From Pyrenophora tritici-repentis (Eukaryota > Ascomycota > Dothideomycetes > Pleosporales > Pleosporaceae), in the NCBI RefSeq assembly GCF_003171515.1, contig NC_089393.1, positions 2,170,001 through 2,234,000 on the forward strand: a DNA stretch of 64,000 bases. The letters are read 5' to 3'. The position numbers were made by a program, and so were the translations under genes. Every line of letters begins with the position of its first letter. Position 1 is the stretch's first letter. Below are positions 34,709 through 44,328 of this stretch, piece by piece. Below the pieces are notes generated by a model. That model saw nothing but the letters and a program-made list of their open reading frames with translations, did not search any database and had not been told where the DNA came from.

Positions 34709-35617
34709 ATGATGCGAGTAACAGACGCCGAAATCCTTACCGCCATCGCAAACATTGACGATGAAGCCTCTCAAATCGACACCATAATGTCGATGCGCCG
34801 CTGCTTCGGACCCAACAAGGACGATAAATTCTACCCTATAGTTCACGACTACCTCACCAACAACCTCGACGTCAACGAAACCACCCGTAAACTCCTCTCT
34901 CCCATCAACGCCGCCGTCCAAGCAAATGAAAAAGAGCCCAGCACCTACTCCCTCTGGTACCCCATCATCCACTCCGCCAAACGCCTTCCCTTCCGCGACA
35001 TCACCGGCCTCCTCAAACTCGTCGCCCTCATGGACACCATCAAGTCTTCCCCTGCACCCCCAAATGCCCCAGAACAAGACAGAGACATGTACAGCGCACT
35101 GCTCCACTTCAGCATGTGCGCCCGTGAAACTCTAAATGACACCCCGGGTTACGGCTGCGGCTACCTCCCCCAAGAAGCCCACGCCTACGCTAACATGCTG
35201 TATTTCTACGCCCTACTAACCCGCGAAAACGTCTACACGTGCTGGATCTACTGTATCTGGACCATGCGGCCCGCGCTCGAAACATTATATGCAGACGACG
35301 ATCCAGAAGACGTAAGTACACCAGCAACAGTGTTGGAAAAATACAACGCTTTTGTTCCGGCAGCTGCCATCTGGATCTTCGCCTTAGGCAAGCAGATTTA
35401 CGAGAGAGAAGAGGATCTTACGCCCATGAATCCGAATCAGGGGAACTCGGGGGGTGGCGGGGCGTTGTGGGAGGGGAGGGCCGAGTTCAGTAAGGGGAGA
35501 TGGGGGCTGTGGAAGAAGAGGTTTGGTGAGGTGGCGGGCATGGAGGGGGTGAGTGTGGAGTGTAGAGCTATTGCTAGGGAGGCGGAGGTGGCGATGGATG
35601 AGATTGAGAGGGCGTGA
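34709..35617 (+). CDS. DUF3632-family protein, 302 aa
   Basis: This is a single-exon gene for a 302-aa helical protein of a family abundant in filamentous ascomycetes and without known function. It starts at the first of two adjacent ATGs (MMRVTDAEILTAIANIDDEA). Recognisable parts are YPIVHDYLTNNLDVNETTRK and the YSLWYPIIHSAKRLPFRDI stretch, then LLKLVALMDTIKSSPAPP. The central Trp/Tyr-rich helices include YANMLYFYALLTRENVYTCW. The part near AAAIWIFALGKQIYE and the end (WEGRAEFSKGRWGLWKKRF) are also family-like. No signal peptide or membrane helix is seen. The family call is by sequence style and is moderately sure. Confidence 0.8.
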   Translation: MMRVTDAEILTAIANIDDEASQIDTIMSMRRCFGPNKDDKFYPIVHDYLTNNLDVNETTRKLLSPINAAVQANEKEPSTYSLWYPIIHSAKRLPFRDITGLLKLVALMDTIKSSPAPPNAPEQDRDMYSALLHFSMCARETLNDTPGYGCGYLPQEAHAYANMLYFYALLTRENVYTCWIYCIWTMRPALETLYADDDPEDVSTPATVLEKYNAFVPAAAIWIFALGKQIYEREEDLTPMNPNQGNSGGGGALWEGRAEFSKGRWGLWKKRFGEVAGMEGVSVECRAIAREAEVAMDEIERA

Positions 35618-35911
35618 TGGATTTGGGGTTGAGGGGTTAGGTGGATACGTGGTCGTGTGTTTGAGATGTAGTGGAGAGGAGGATGAGGATGTAGACGCCA
35701 GAGGCCATAATTCGCTCGTTGCTAAAGTCCTAATTGGAATTTGAAGTATCCAAATGAAAGCATTTCATGCCGCTTTTCCATGCAGTGAAATGTGCTACTC
35801 AGTGAGCGAAGCACCCATACCAGAGGCTTTGATGCAGCAAAAAAAATCCCAACTTTTCCCCATAACCTCGACTGAAAACACACCCACGCACCCAGGAACC
35901 TCCACCCCACA

Positions 35912-37327
35912 TCAAACGTCCCTAGACCTAACCTCCCTCTCCCCAATAACCCTGAAAGCCCCATCCACCTCCCCCAATCCCGTATCCCTCACATCAAACG
36001 CCAACTTGTCCTCCCCAGCCTCAATCACCTCCATCTTTGGCTCTGTATCCTGGCATCGCTTATCATTCCCATCCTCATCACCATCCTCATCCTCGTCCTC
36101 CTGGTACGCCCACTCAGCACCCGCATCAAAGTTATAAAACTCCAGCAGCGGACCGTAAAGCAAGATACCAATACCGTCTTTAACATTTCCACCCCGGCAC
36201 ATGGCGTCGAGGAGAACGTCGCCGCGGTGTAAGGAGTTGGTGGAGGAATAGGTGGGCAGAGTATCCCATTCAGGTATCATGATTGCGGAGTAAGTGTACG
36301 GTGTCCACTCAAACCTAACCGTAGAACCAGACTCTGCTGTACCAAGGTTCGTGGCGGCCGTCTTGCGGCAAACGACAAAAGCGGCCATACGCTCATGGGG
36401 AAAGATATCGTAGTTGAGGTTTGAAAGCCATATAATATCACATAAAACCTTGTGAGCCTTTGCTTCGCGCTCTACTCTGCGTTCCGCTTGCAGCTCTGCT
36501 TGCGTGGGTGCACTCTTCTTTTTCTTCGGTTTCGACTTCGACTTCTTGGGAGCCTTGGGTTTGTACGGGGGGGCCTTGGTATAGATGTCTGAGTTGTCTG
36601 GGGCGGCGAGGATGAAGCTCATACCGTTGGCGGCGACCGGACCGAGTGAGGTGGGCGTGACGGTGTAGCCTTGTGAGGTAGGGTAGTAGTGGGTGAGGAG
36701 GGCGAATACGAGGGCCTTGGCGTATTGCATGCGTGTGAAAACTGATGTTGGCGACTGTGGGCGGTAGTTGTCGAGGTAGGTGTCGTACAGGGCTTGCAGA
36801 TGAGGAATGTTGTTGATGTGGGTTTGGGTGTGATCGGGTATCTCAAAGTTGAGAAGAATCTTCCAGTACTCGTAGGATTTCAAAACCTCAAGATCGTCCT
36901 CTTCGCCCTCGGCGTCCGCGTCGGTCCCCAGTATGTTGTCGGTATCAACGACTGGTGCCTGGTAGTCATGCGCGTGATACATTGCTTCAGTATCGTCGTC
37001 TTCACCCTCAGCGTCCGCCTCTGTTCCAAATGCCTCGCTGTCATCAACGATTGGTGCCTGTTGAACATACTCGGGTTGAGGCGCGATGCTATCAGGTGTG
37101 ACCATTCCCTCAAAGTTGTTGTAGTAGGAGTCAGGCGGCGGGGCATCGGGAATGGATACATCGCGACCTGTGGGTAGATGATGCTGCAACGCGGGATCGG
37201 CATACATATCGTTGGCAGTGGCTGAAGCATACATGAATCCGACATTGGGGTCTAGCCGAGGAACCTCATGACTTAAGCCGGGGCCAATGCTAGAGCCCAT
37301 ACTCTCGTGGTAGAAGTTCTGGTCCAT
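35912..37327 (-). CDS. Unrecognised acidic fungal protein, 471 aa
   Basis: I cannot name this single-exon gene. The N-terminal ~90 residues are Met/Pro/Ala/Tyr-rich and look disordered. Residues about 88-150 contain two copies of an acidic unit, QAP(I/V)VD followed by GT(E/D)ADAEGE(D/E)DD. A helical segment (SYEYWKILLNFEIPDHTQTH, LQALYDTYLDNYRPQSPTSV) precedes a basic cluster with nuclear-localisation character (KPKAPKKSKSKPKKKKS) near residue 265. A second folded part follows, with HKVLCDIIWLSNLNYDIFPH and LLYGPLLEFYNFDAG. A Glu/Asp-rich stretch (EDEDEDGDEDGND) lies near residue 415. Acidic and basic blocks of this kind suggest a nuclear protein, but that is inference. It runs toward the DUF3632 gene, with ~300 bp between the 3' ends. 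Confidence 0.8.
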   Translation of the reverse strand: MDQNFYHESMGSSIGPGLSHEVPRLDPNVGFMYASATANDMYADPALQHHLPTGRDVSIPDAPPPDSYYNNFEGMVTPDSIAPQPEYVQQAPIVDDSEAFGTEADAEGEDDDTEAMYHAHDYQAPVVDTDNILGTDADAEGEEDDLEVLKSYEYWKILLNFEIPDHTQTHINNIPHLQALYDTYLDNYRPQSPTSVFTRMQYAKALVFALLTHYYPTSQGYTVTPTSLGPVAANGMSFILAAPDNSDIYTKAPPYKPKAPKKSKSKPKKKKSAPTQAELQAERRVEREAKAHKVLCDIIWLSNLNYDIFPHERMAAFVVCRKTAATNLGTAESGSTVRFEWTPYTYSAIMIPEWDTLPTYSSTNSLHRGDVLLDAMCRGGNVKDGIGILLYGPLLEFYNFDAGAEWAYQEDEDEDGDEDGNDKRCQDTEPKMEVIEAGEDKLAFDVRDTGLGEVDGAFRVIGEREVRSRDV

Positions 37328-37702
37328 GCTGAGAGCAAGTAGTTGACTGGATTGCTGGGGGTGGTTGAGAGTGTAATGGAGGCTGAGTGAGCGAGTTGAT
37401 GTATTTAGGGCCGTTTGTACAGGTAAAGTTGGGTTCTCGACCCAGACACTTACCTCTCACTAGTAACGTGTATTTAGAGGTAATAGTCTCGGTAGCAAGC
37501 CCAGCAACACTGCACGTGACTTGCGTTGGACTGAGTCACGAGCGAGAATAGAAACACGCCCTCGGGGCACATGCCGAGCCTGGAGTATTTTTGATGTGGT
37601 CTTCTGTCATGAAGACTTATCAGAGTCAAATGTGCACGCCTCAGGCAAGACTGCACTCAGCTTCTGACGGTATACGAGAAGTTCTTCAATTTCTCAACTC
37701 TC
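37328..37702. other. Spacer between two minus-strand genes
   Basis: It holds the promoter of the 471-aa gene and the 3' end of the DUF2011 gene. Nothing else is seen. Confidence 0.5.
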
Positions 37703-38546
37703 TCATGTCGTTATATCATTCATCGGTTGGGTATCAGTTGTAGTGACTTCCAGGGAACCCTCCACCCCCTCCATTGCGCCTTCAGTAGCTCCATCCACGG
37801 CCTTCTTGGCCTGTCCTTTTGCCTTCTTCTTGAGTTTCTTCTCCCGATTTCGTCGCGTCCGCTTCTCGCGCTCAGCTTCAGCCTTTTCTTGTGCAAGCCT
37901 CGCCTGCTCAGTCTGCTTCTCCTTGGTGGCCTGCAGCTTTTGCCTAATGGCGATGCGTGCCTTTTTTCCCTTCCGTGTCCGCTTGCGCTCCTTCTCTTCG
38001 AGTGTGAGCAGCGTTGGGGGATGGCCGACCAATACCTCCTTCCTCATGCCTGCTGCTGATATTTTGCGCACCTTCCAGGGCAAGGCGCAACCCGGCCATG
38101 GCTGCTTTGACAGCTCCAGGACACTCCTTCCATCTATGGCTGCCGTTTGGAATGCGACTTCCTCTTCGCTTGTGGGCTCATCGGCAAAGTAATAACTCCG
38201 TGGCTTCTTCAGAAGAAATCCTGGCTCCCCGAGATCTGCGCCGGGAGAAGACAAGCGTATCTTGTGAGTCTGTGGAGGCGCATTGGATGGTGCCGCGAAT
38301 AGTCGCAGCTCGATTTCCTCGTCGTCGTCGGGTGGCGTATCTTGGGCGACATCTTCAGTGGTCGTAAATGTGAAGTCGGTGTTTATCTGGGACCGCAACA
38401 GGTCTTGGAGGTCTGGGTCAGGCGACGACCGTGGTGACGATGTGGGCGAATGCAGCTCCTCGCGTCGCACCCTTTGTGATGTCAGCGGCAGATATGATTT
38501 ACATTATTGCGTCTTATTACCGCTTCGCATCCGGCAACTCAAACAT
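37703..38546 (-). CDS. DUF2011-family protein, 264 aa
   Basis: This is a small fungal family of unknown function. There are two exons on the minus strand: a 26-nt first exon (38546-38521) and 38471-37703, with an intron at 38472-38520, giving 264 aa. The first exon encodes MFELPDAKR and, once spliced, reads MFELPDAKRVRREELHSPTS, the conserved start of the family. The second exon alone lacks an ATG at its start. The centre contains KIRLSSPGADLGEPGFLLKK and SYYFADEPTSEEEVAFQTAA. The C-terminal third is a strongly basic, probably coiled helix (KERKRTRKGKKARIAIRQKL, REKKLKKKAKGQAKK). This suggests a nuclear or nucleolar protein, which is inference only. Confidence 0.85.
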
Positions 38547-38990
38547 GGCGTCTTGCGCAGATGGAATATGATATTGGTGTCTTGAAGATTTGGTCGCTGC
38601 ACATCGGCTAGACGGCGGGAGATCGGCCGTATTCAGCTCTTGTCGAAGCGCGTGACTAGCGGAATCGCGATCCCTCAGTCATGGTTCGATACCGGTAACC
38701 GCAACTTGTGCATGACCGGATTCTGATGCCATGAATTAAATGCTGAAACAAATTCGACTGGTGGCCGACCAGGATATGGGGCCCTCTAATACCCATACAG
38801 TTACTATGGTGCTCAAAAGGGACTCCCGCGGCAGCCACCACCACTTTTGGTCCTCGGACTGAGTTGAAGGAAGCTGTCGATGCCGTTTGTCGAATAAACC
38901 CCACCGCTGTGCTTCGCCCTGGCCCTGGCATAAACACGCCGCAGCGCGTGTGAGTGATATGTTGACGTACCCCGCAAGTAAACAATCACC
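38547..38990. other. Divergent promoter region
   Basis: This 444-bp spacer lies between the starts of the DUF2011 gene (minus) and the hybrid histidine kinase (plus), so both promoters must lie here. No other element is visible. Confidence 0.5.
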
Positions 38991-41900
38991 ATGGTCTATT
39001 TCCCAGAAGCCTCGCGGGAGCGGGATCTTCATCGGTTCGTTGATTGCGTCGCAAGTTTGCTCACAGTAGCTAAATAGTGCGTAAAGATACTACCGTCCAT
39101 GGCTCGACGCCCAAAGCCTCGTGGATGCCGACGGCGGTGGCAAGCCATTGACCTACTCCGGATTCCAGCCCCAGGCTTCGCGCGACCGTTCCCTGACGGC
39201 TTTTGCCCAACTAGCCACACTGCGCCTAGACACGCGCCGGGCCATGGTCTCGCTCATCGACTCGAATCGACAGTACATTCTCGCCGAAGCAACGCGCACT
39301 CTCTCGCTGTTCAAGCCTGTCGCCGAAGAGCCTGAAGACGAAGTCTGGCTGGGCAATGCCATCTTGAACAAGACTGATGCAGTGTGCTACCACACCTTCA
39401 CCTCGACGTATGCTGCAAAGGAGGAGAATGGCGACACGATCGAAGCCGAGGGCATGGTTATACCCGATTGTAGGCTGGATCCCCGCTTCGCTGACAAGGA
39501 CTATGTCAAGTCCGAGCCTGGCGTGCGCTTCTATGCAGGCGTTCCCATTGTTACAAAGGCAGGTCATCGCATTGGCGTGTATGCCGTCTCCGACGAGAAC
39601 CCTCGCGCTGGCATTAGTGCCAGCGAACTGCGCTTCATGCAGGATGTTGCGGCTGCCGTCATGGAGCATCTTGAACTGGCCAAAGATAGCATGGACCGGA
39701 ACAAGGGTGAGCGCATGGTCCGGGGCTTGACACAGTTCATCGAGCGCTCCTCGGCCCAGGACATGCGTGATGATGGTAATCGGCCTACGACCATGGAGCG
39801 CCAGACCGAGAACTCGCGTCTGACGACACTAGATGAGGAAGAGGAAGGAGGCTCTGGTACATCGGCACATGTGACGGCCAGTAGGCAAGCTCAACGCAAG
39901 CGTGACACCGAATCAGATGCTGCGCGTATCTTCCACAGGGCTGCTCGTGTGATACGCCAGAGCACCGAGGCGGATGGTGTCGTGTTCTTTGATACGTCGA
40001 CAGCTGGCATACGCACTCATCTCTACGACTACAATAGAAACGCGGGTAGTAGCGATGAGAGCGCCACCCACAACACTGACACTGGTGATTCGACCACGTC
40101 GCGGAGGCAGAAGAAGCAGAACTCCATCAATACTAGCGGTACAACAGATACGTCTGGGGTAGACAGCAAACCGTGTCCGGTGATTGGACTTTCTTTGCGA
40201 GAAGGAAACGCAGCTTTGGTGCACACTGACTTTAGCTTCAACGAGGCTGCTATGGAACGCTACATTCATAGGTATCCTTATGGCAAGTTTTTCAATTATG
40301 ACGAGGATGGAAAGGGAGTCAATTCGTCTGATGAGAAATCGGAACGCTCCGAAACAGAACAATCGGATCGGACTGGCAATGGTACCGCCACTGGCAACAA
40401 GAAACCGCGCAAGAAGCGGGAAAGTTTTGTTCCCACAGAGTTTCTGAGGGTCTTGCCCAAAGTTAGAAGTCTGATATTCCTGCCTTTGTGGGACCCTGCC
40501 TCTGAGAAATGGATTGCAGGGGGCTTCATCTGGACCACCCAAGCCGGGAGGCTGATGAGCCCTGACAACGAACTGCCATATCTACAGGCGTTCGGAAATT
40601 CAGTGACCAGCGAGATTGCACGACTAAACGCACAAAAGGCCGACCGTGCCAAGACTACCTTTATTGCCTCAATCTCGCACGAGCTACGGTCGCCGCTCCA
40701 CGGCATCCTCGGCTCTGTCGAGTTCCTGCGTGAGACTGTTGCATCGGCATACCAGGAGTCTCTTGTTTCTTCTATCGAGACATGTGGCAAGACTTTACTT
40801 GACACTATTGACCACGTGCTTGACTATGCAAAGATCAACAAACTGCAAAGAGGAAACACCGGCCATAAACATAGAACCACTGGACGCAACAAGAGACTCC
40901 CAGCTGATAACTCGATTCTTGGCGTTACTTCCGATGTCGATCTAGCCCAACTAGTCGAGGAGGTGTGCGATACTGTATGCGCTGGGCATACATTTAGGAA
41001 GACACATCACATCAAGGGATCTGCCATCTACGATCAGGCTGAAAGCACGACAAACTACAAGAAAGACGCTAGCGATGGCCAGGATGTGGAAGGAAGAGAC
41101 ACTCATGGTTCAGTCGCTGTGTCGCTCATTGTAGCCCCATATGTTAGCTGGATAGTTCGTTCGCAGCCCGGTGCTCTCCGACGGATCGTCATGAACTTAC
41201 TAGGCAACGCCCTGAAGTATACGGATTCTGGTTATGTTGCCATCAAGATGGTGCAGAACAATACCACTGCCAACTTCATGAATCTGTCTATCAGCGTCGA
41301 AGATTCGGGTAGGGGAATGTCACCGGAGTACCAGCGAACCAAGCTCTTTTCCCCATTCAGTCAGGAGGACCCATTCAGCTCTGGTACTGGATTAGGGCTT
41401 TCGATCGTCAAACAAATCATCGAATCTCTCAAAGGCGAAATTGAGGTCAGGAGTACTCAGAATGTCGGCACTGTCATCACAATCAACATGCGCCTACCGG
41501 TTGGTCTGAAGGAAAACGCGCACCAAGACCATGCCCTTTTATGCGCACCCCAGGAGCTGAAGGGTACATCGGTCAACATTATTTGCGATATGACTGACAC
41601 CCAAGGTGGTGAACGTGGAAAGAAGACCAAGGAATCCATGGAGAATGCCTGCAAGAACTTCGACATGAAGATTATCGAATCGAGGCACTCCGAGAAGCTC
41701 CCCGACAGAGAAGCCCCGCTTACCGAGGTTGACTTCCTTCTCACAGACTCTGCTTCCCTCTTCCAGCTCATAAATGGCGGGTCAAACGCTGGCCGAACTA
41801 ATAGAAAGCCATTGGGTGTGGTATGCGTCTGTACAGACACATCTGAAAAGATAGCCGTAGAGACTCAACTTTCCAGACATGTCGATACATTGGGCTGGAT

Positions 41901-42609
41901 AATTGAGGTACTTACGCAACCATGCGGCCCACGCAAACTGGCCCGGACACTCTTATCATGCCAAAAGCGCGCCGAGCAGCACGGTAGCGAACGTCCCATC
42001 AGCCGATCCATGAGTTCCTCAATAGTTCAACCGGACTTCCAACCCCTCTCTCCCTCCCGCAACATGGCCCATCGCAGCCTCAGCGACATGTACCCCCAGG
42101 AAGTCTCCAAACAATTCAACCCATCAGCCGGCTACCCCTCACCGCCCCTCCCCCAACAAATGCCTACAACCTCCACCCCGCAAGCCTCCAGCCACAGCGA
42201 AACAGGCGAATACTTCAACCCCCGCGTCCTACTCGTAGACGACAATGCCATCAACCTCAAGCTCCTCGTCGTCTTCGCCAAGCGCCAAAATCTGCGCTAT
42301 GAAGAAGCTACCAACGGCCTAGAAGCGTTTAATACGTATAAGAATGAGGCGAATTCGTCGTCCCCGCCATCAAGACCCTTTGACTTTGTTCTCATGGATC
42401 TTAGCATGCCTGTCATGGATGGTCTGACTAGCACACGCAATATCCGCCAGTTCGAAAGCGCGAATGGGCTACCGAAGAGTCAGATTGTGGCGCTCACAGG
42501 CTTGGCTAGTGCACAGGATCAGAGTGATGCGCAGGAGGCGGGTGTGGATATGTATCTTGTTAAGCCGGTCAAGTTTGCGGATATCAAGAGGGTGTTTGGT
42601 GGGAAGTGA
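38991..42609 (+). CDS. GAF-type hybrid sensor histidine kinase
   Basis: This is a predicted sensor that autophosphorylates on His and passes the phosphate to its own receiver, feeding a His-Asp phosphorelay. Two exons, 38991-39076 and 39117-42609, give 1192 aa. The first exon starts at an ideal context (CACCATGG) and encodes MVYFPEASRERDLHRFVDCV, joined by splicing to KYLVDADGGG. A GAF domain covers about 40-225. A GAF-like region with disordered inserts covers about 290-530. The HisKA domain has phospho-acceptor His550 (SHELRSPLHG). The ATPase domain shows the N box NLLGNALKYT, G1 DSGRGM and G2 GTGLGLSIVK. A Ser/Pro-rich linker leads to the receiver domain (LLVDDNAINL, phospho-acceptor Asp1123 in LMDLSMPVMDG, Lys in MYLVKPVKF). 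There is no transmembrane helix, so a soluble sensor is likely. I do not assign it to a numbered kinase group. Confidence 0.94.
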
Positions 42610-43266
42610 GATTTATCCTAAGTCTAGCGTGTCTGTTTGGGGTTTCTTCTTGGTGGTTCCACCTAGGTGTCATAAAATACTTAACAGTGTGGGCAAGCAC
42701 CTAATAGGTGTGTCTGGCGACTACAGTGGCCCTTGTACACGAGTATGTTAAGTATTTCATGACACCCGGGTGGTTCGGGGGCATTTGTTTCTTCTTTGGA
42801 TACTTCGGCATGATATACGACGGTATTATCATTAGCATTTTGAATGGCGTTTGTATTGGATGACATGTGTAGGCTATTGGTTTGGCATGGGATATATGTT
42901 GCCTGATGGAGAGGGATTTTGCGATATTATTTTTCCATATACATACATACACTTTCTACGCTCGACGCGATGACGGAGGGGGATTGTTTTACATTTAGGT
43001 TACCTATCGGCAAGCAAGATGAAGACGATAAGGCATGCTGATGAATGAACTTTTGTCTTGATTGAATAGTAGCATTCTACAGCCCCAAAAGAGCGACGAA
43101 GCGACCATTGCGCCACACCAGCACCTCTGCGCGAGCAGATAATAAAAGATAATAGTTGGATATCAACAGAGAAAAGACCCAACATGTACACACCCTGCGT
43201 GTCATGCCCGCCAAAAAAAGGAAAGTCGTAGAAAAGAATTCACAAGCTATACACCAACTCTACCCT
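42610..43266. other. Convergent intergenic region
   Basis: This lies between the 3' ends of the histidine kinase and the peroxidase. It contains the MITE at 42660-42772, listed separately. The rest shows nothing defined. Confidence 0.5.
42660..42772. mobile_element. MITE with 27-bp inverted repeats
   Basis: This is a 113-bp non-coding element. The left end (42660-42686) starts CACCTAGGTGTCATAAAATA. The right end (42746-42772), read in reverse, starts CACCCGGGTGTCATGAAATA. The two arms match at 24 of 27 positions and all three differences are transitions. GTTC is present on both sides (42656-42659 and 42773-42776), a possible 4-bp target duplication. The terminal CACCYRGGTG is itself palindromic. 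It has no coding capacity. A diverged copy lies at about 14015-14112. Confidence 0.75.
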
Positions 43267-44328
43267 CTACCAGTTCAACCTGTCGAAGATGTTGCTGTTC
43301 TTAATGTCCCTCTTCCTGCTACCGCCGGGTAGCGCAGAAGTACAGTCGATGAGACCATCGCTCTCTACACCCATCATACCCAGCTTAACCATTGCAGGCA
43401 CGAAGGCTGCATCCCACGCGCCCTTGCTGACAGCAAAGGTAGTCCAGGAAATTGCGGTGGCCGGGTGGTTTGCAACGTTCCTGTCTGACGGGAGAGTGAA
43501 CGGCGCACTACCGCGCCTGGTCTCGGAATAGAACCTATTGTCCCAAGTGCCAACGGTGGAGTCGAGCGAAGTACCGGGCTTGGAGGGGTTGCTGTGGCGT
43601 TGTTTGGCTGCGGTATGTGCGCCGACGAGGGCAGCGAGGTCGATGGGGCTGAAGCCTTTGGATGCTGAACAGTTGGGTTAGTACGATTATTTACATACTT
43701 GAAAAAGCAGGTATTTTTGCTTACCGAATGATCGGACCAAAGTGTCTCCTGGAACATTGGGGCCGGGTAGTACACCAAGAGCACCCGGTGTGCTGGAGTC
43801 TTGACGACCAACTTTAACGGGAACGGTAGGGCCACCAGGACATGTCTTGACAGCGTGTGCAGCAGCGAATTGGATGAGGTCTGCTACACCGACTCTGGTT
43901 TGTGTGGCCACATTGGCGAGGTTACTGCATAGACGCTCCATACCCCGGTTTTCGGTGTTCGAACACTCGTTTGCGAGGATGAGGGAACCGTCGCATGCGC
44001 CGTTGAAGCAATCATGGAAGGAGGCGCGGATAGCAGCACGAGCGGCGTCTGTGCATTGTCCGTCTCCGAGGAATTGTTCGGTGAGTGTCTTTGAGATTTG
44101 CGACCAGACTTCAGGGCATTGCGGCTCATCATCATCACCGCCACCGCCGGAGCCGCCTAGGATGCCTCCGACCATGTTGAAGATGTCATCGAGGAAACGC
44201 TTTCCCTTTGGTGCGCCGAGGTGGGCGACGTCCCAGATCTTTTGCTCTTCTCGGATTGTAGAGTTGCCGTAGGCTTCGACTGTGCTGGCAGCCGCAAAGC
44301 CGGCGATGAGGACATTGCGAATATACAT
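43267..44328 (-). CDS. Secreted haem peroxidase (fungal class II-like)
   Basis: This is a predicted extracellular haem peroxidase that uses H2O2 to oxidise phenolic or other aromatic substrates. There are two exons on the minus strand, 44328-43725 and 43664-43267, with an intron at 43665-43724, giving 333 aa. A signal peptide (MYIRNVLIAGFAAASTVEAY) is followed by an unusual Gly/Asp linker (GGSGGGGDDD). The distal site is Arg101/His105 in IRASFHDCFNGACDGS. The proximal haem ligand is His218 in LVGAHTAAK, reached across the splice junction (SFASKGFSP). FDRLNW is the last segment. The Cys after FHD gives FHDC, as in plant class III enzymes, which is also common in ascomycete members. Catalytic Mn or Trp sites cannot be judged by eye. 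It lies next to the metabolite genes, but is convergent with the kinase and not clearly part of the cluster. Confidence 0.88.

Noticed and set aside
39913..40542. 209-codon minus frame
   Set aside because: It is antisense to the histidine kinase.
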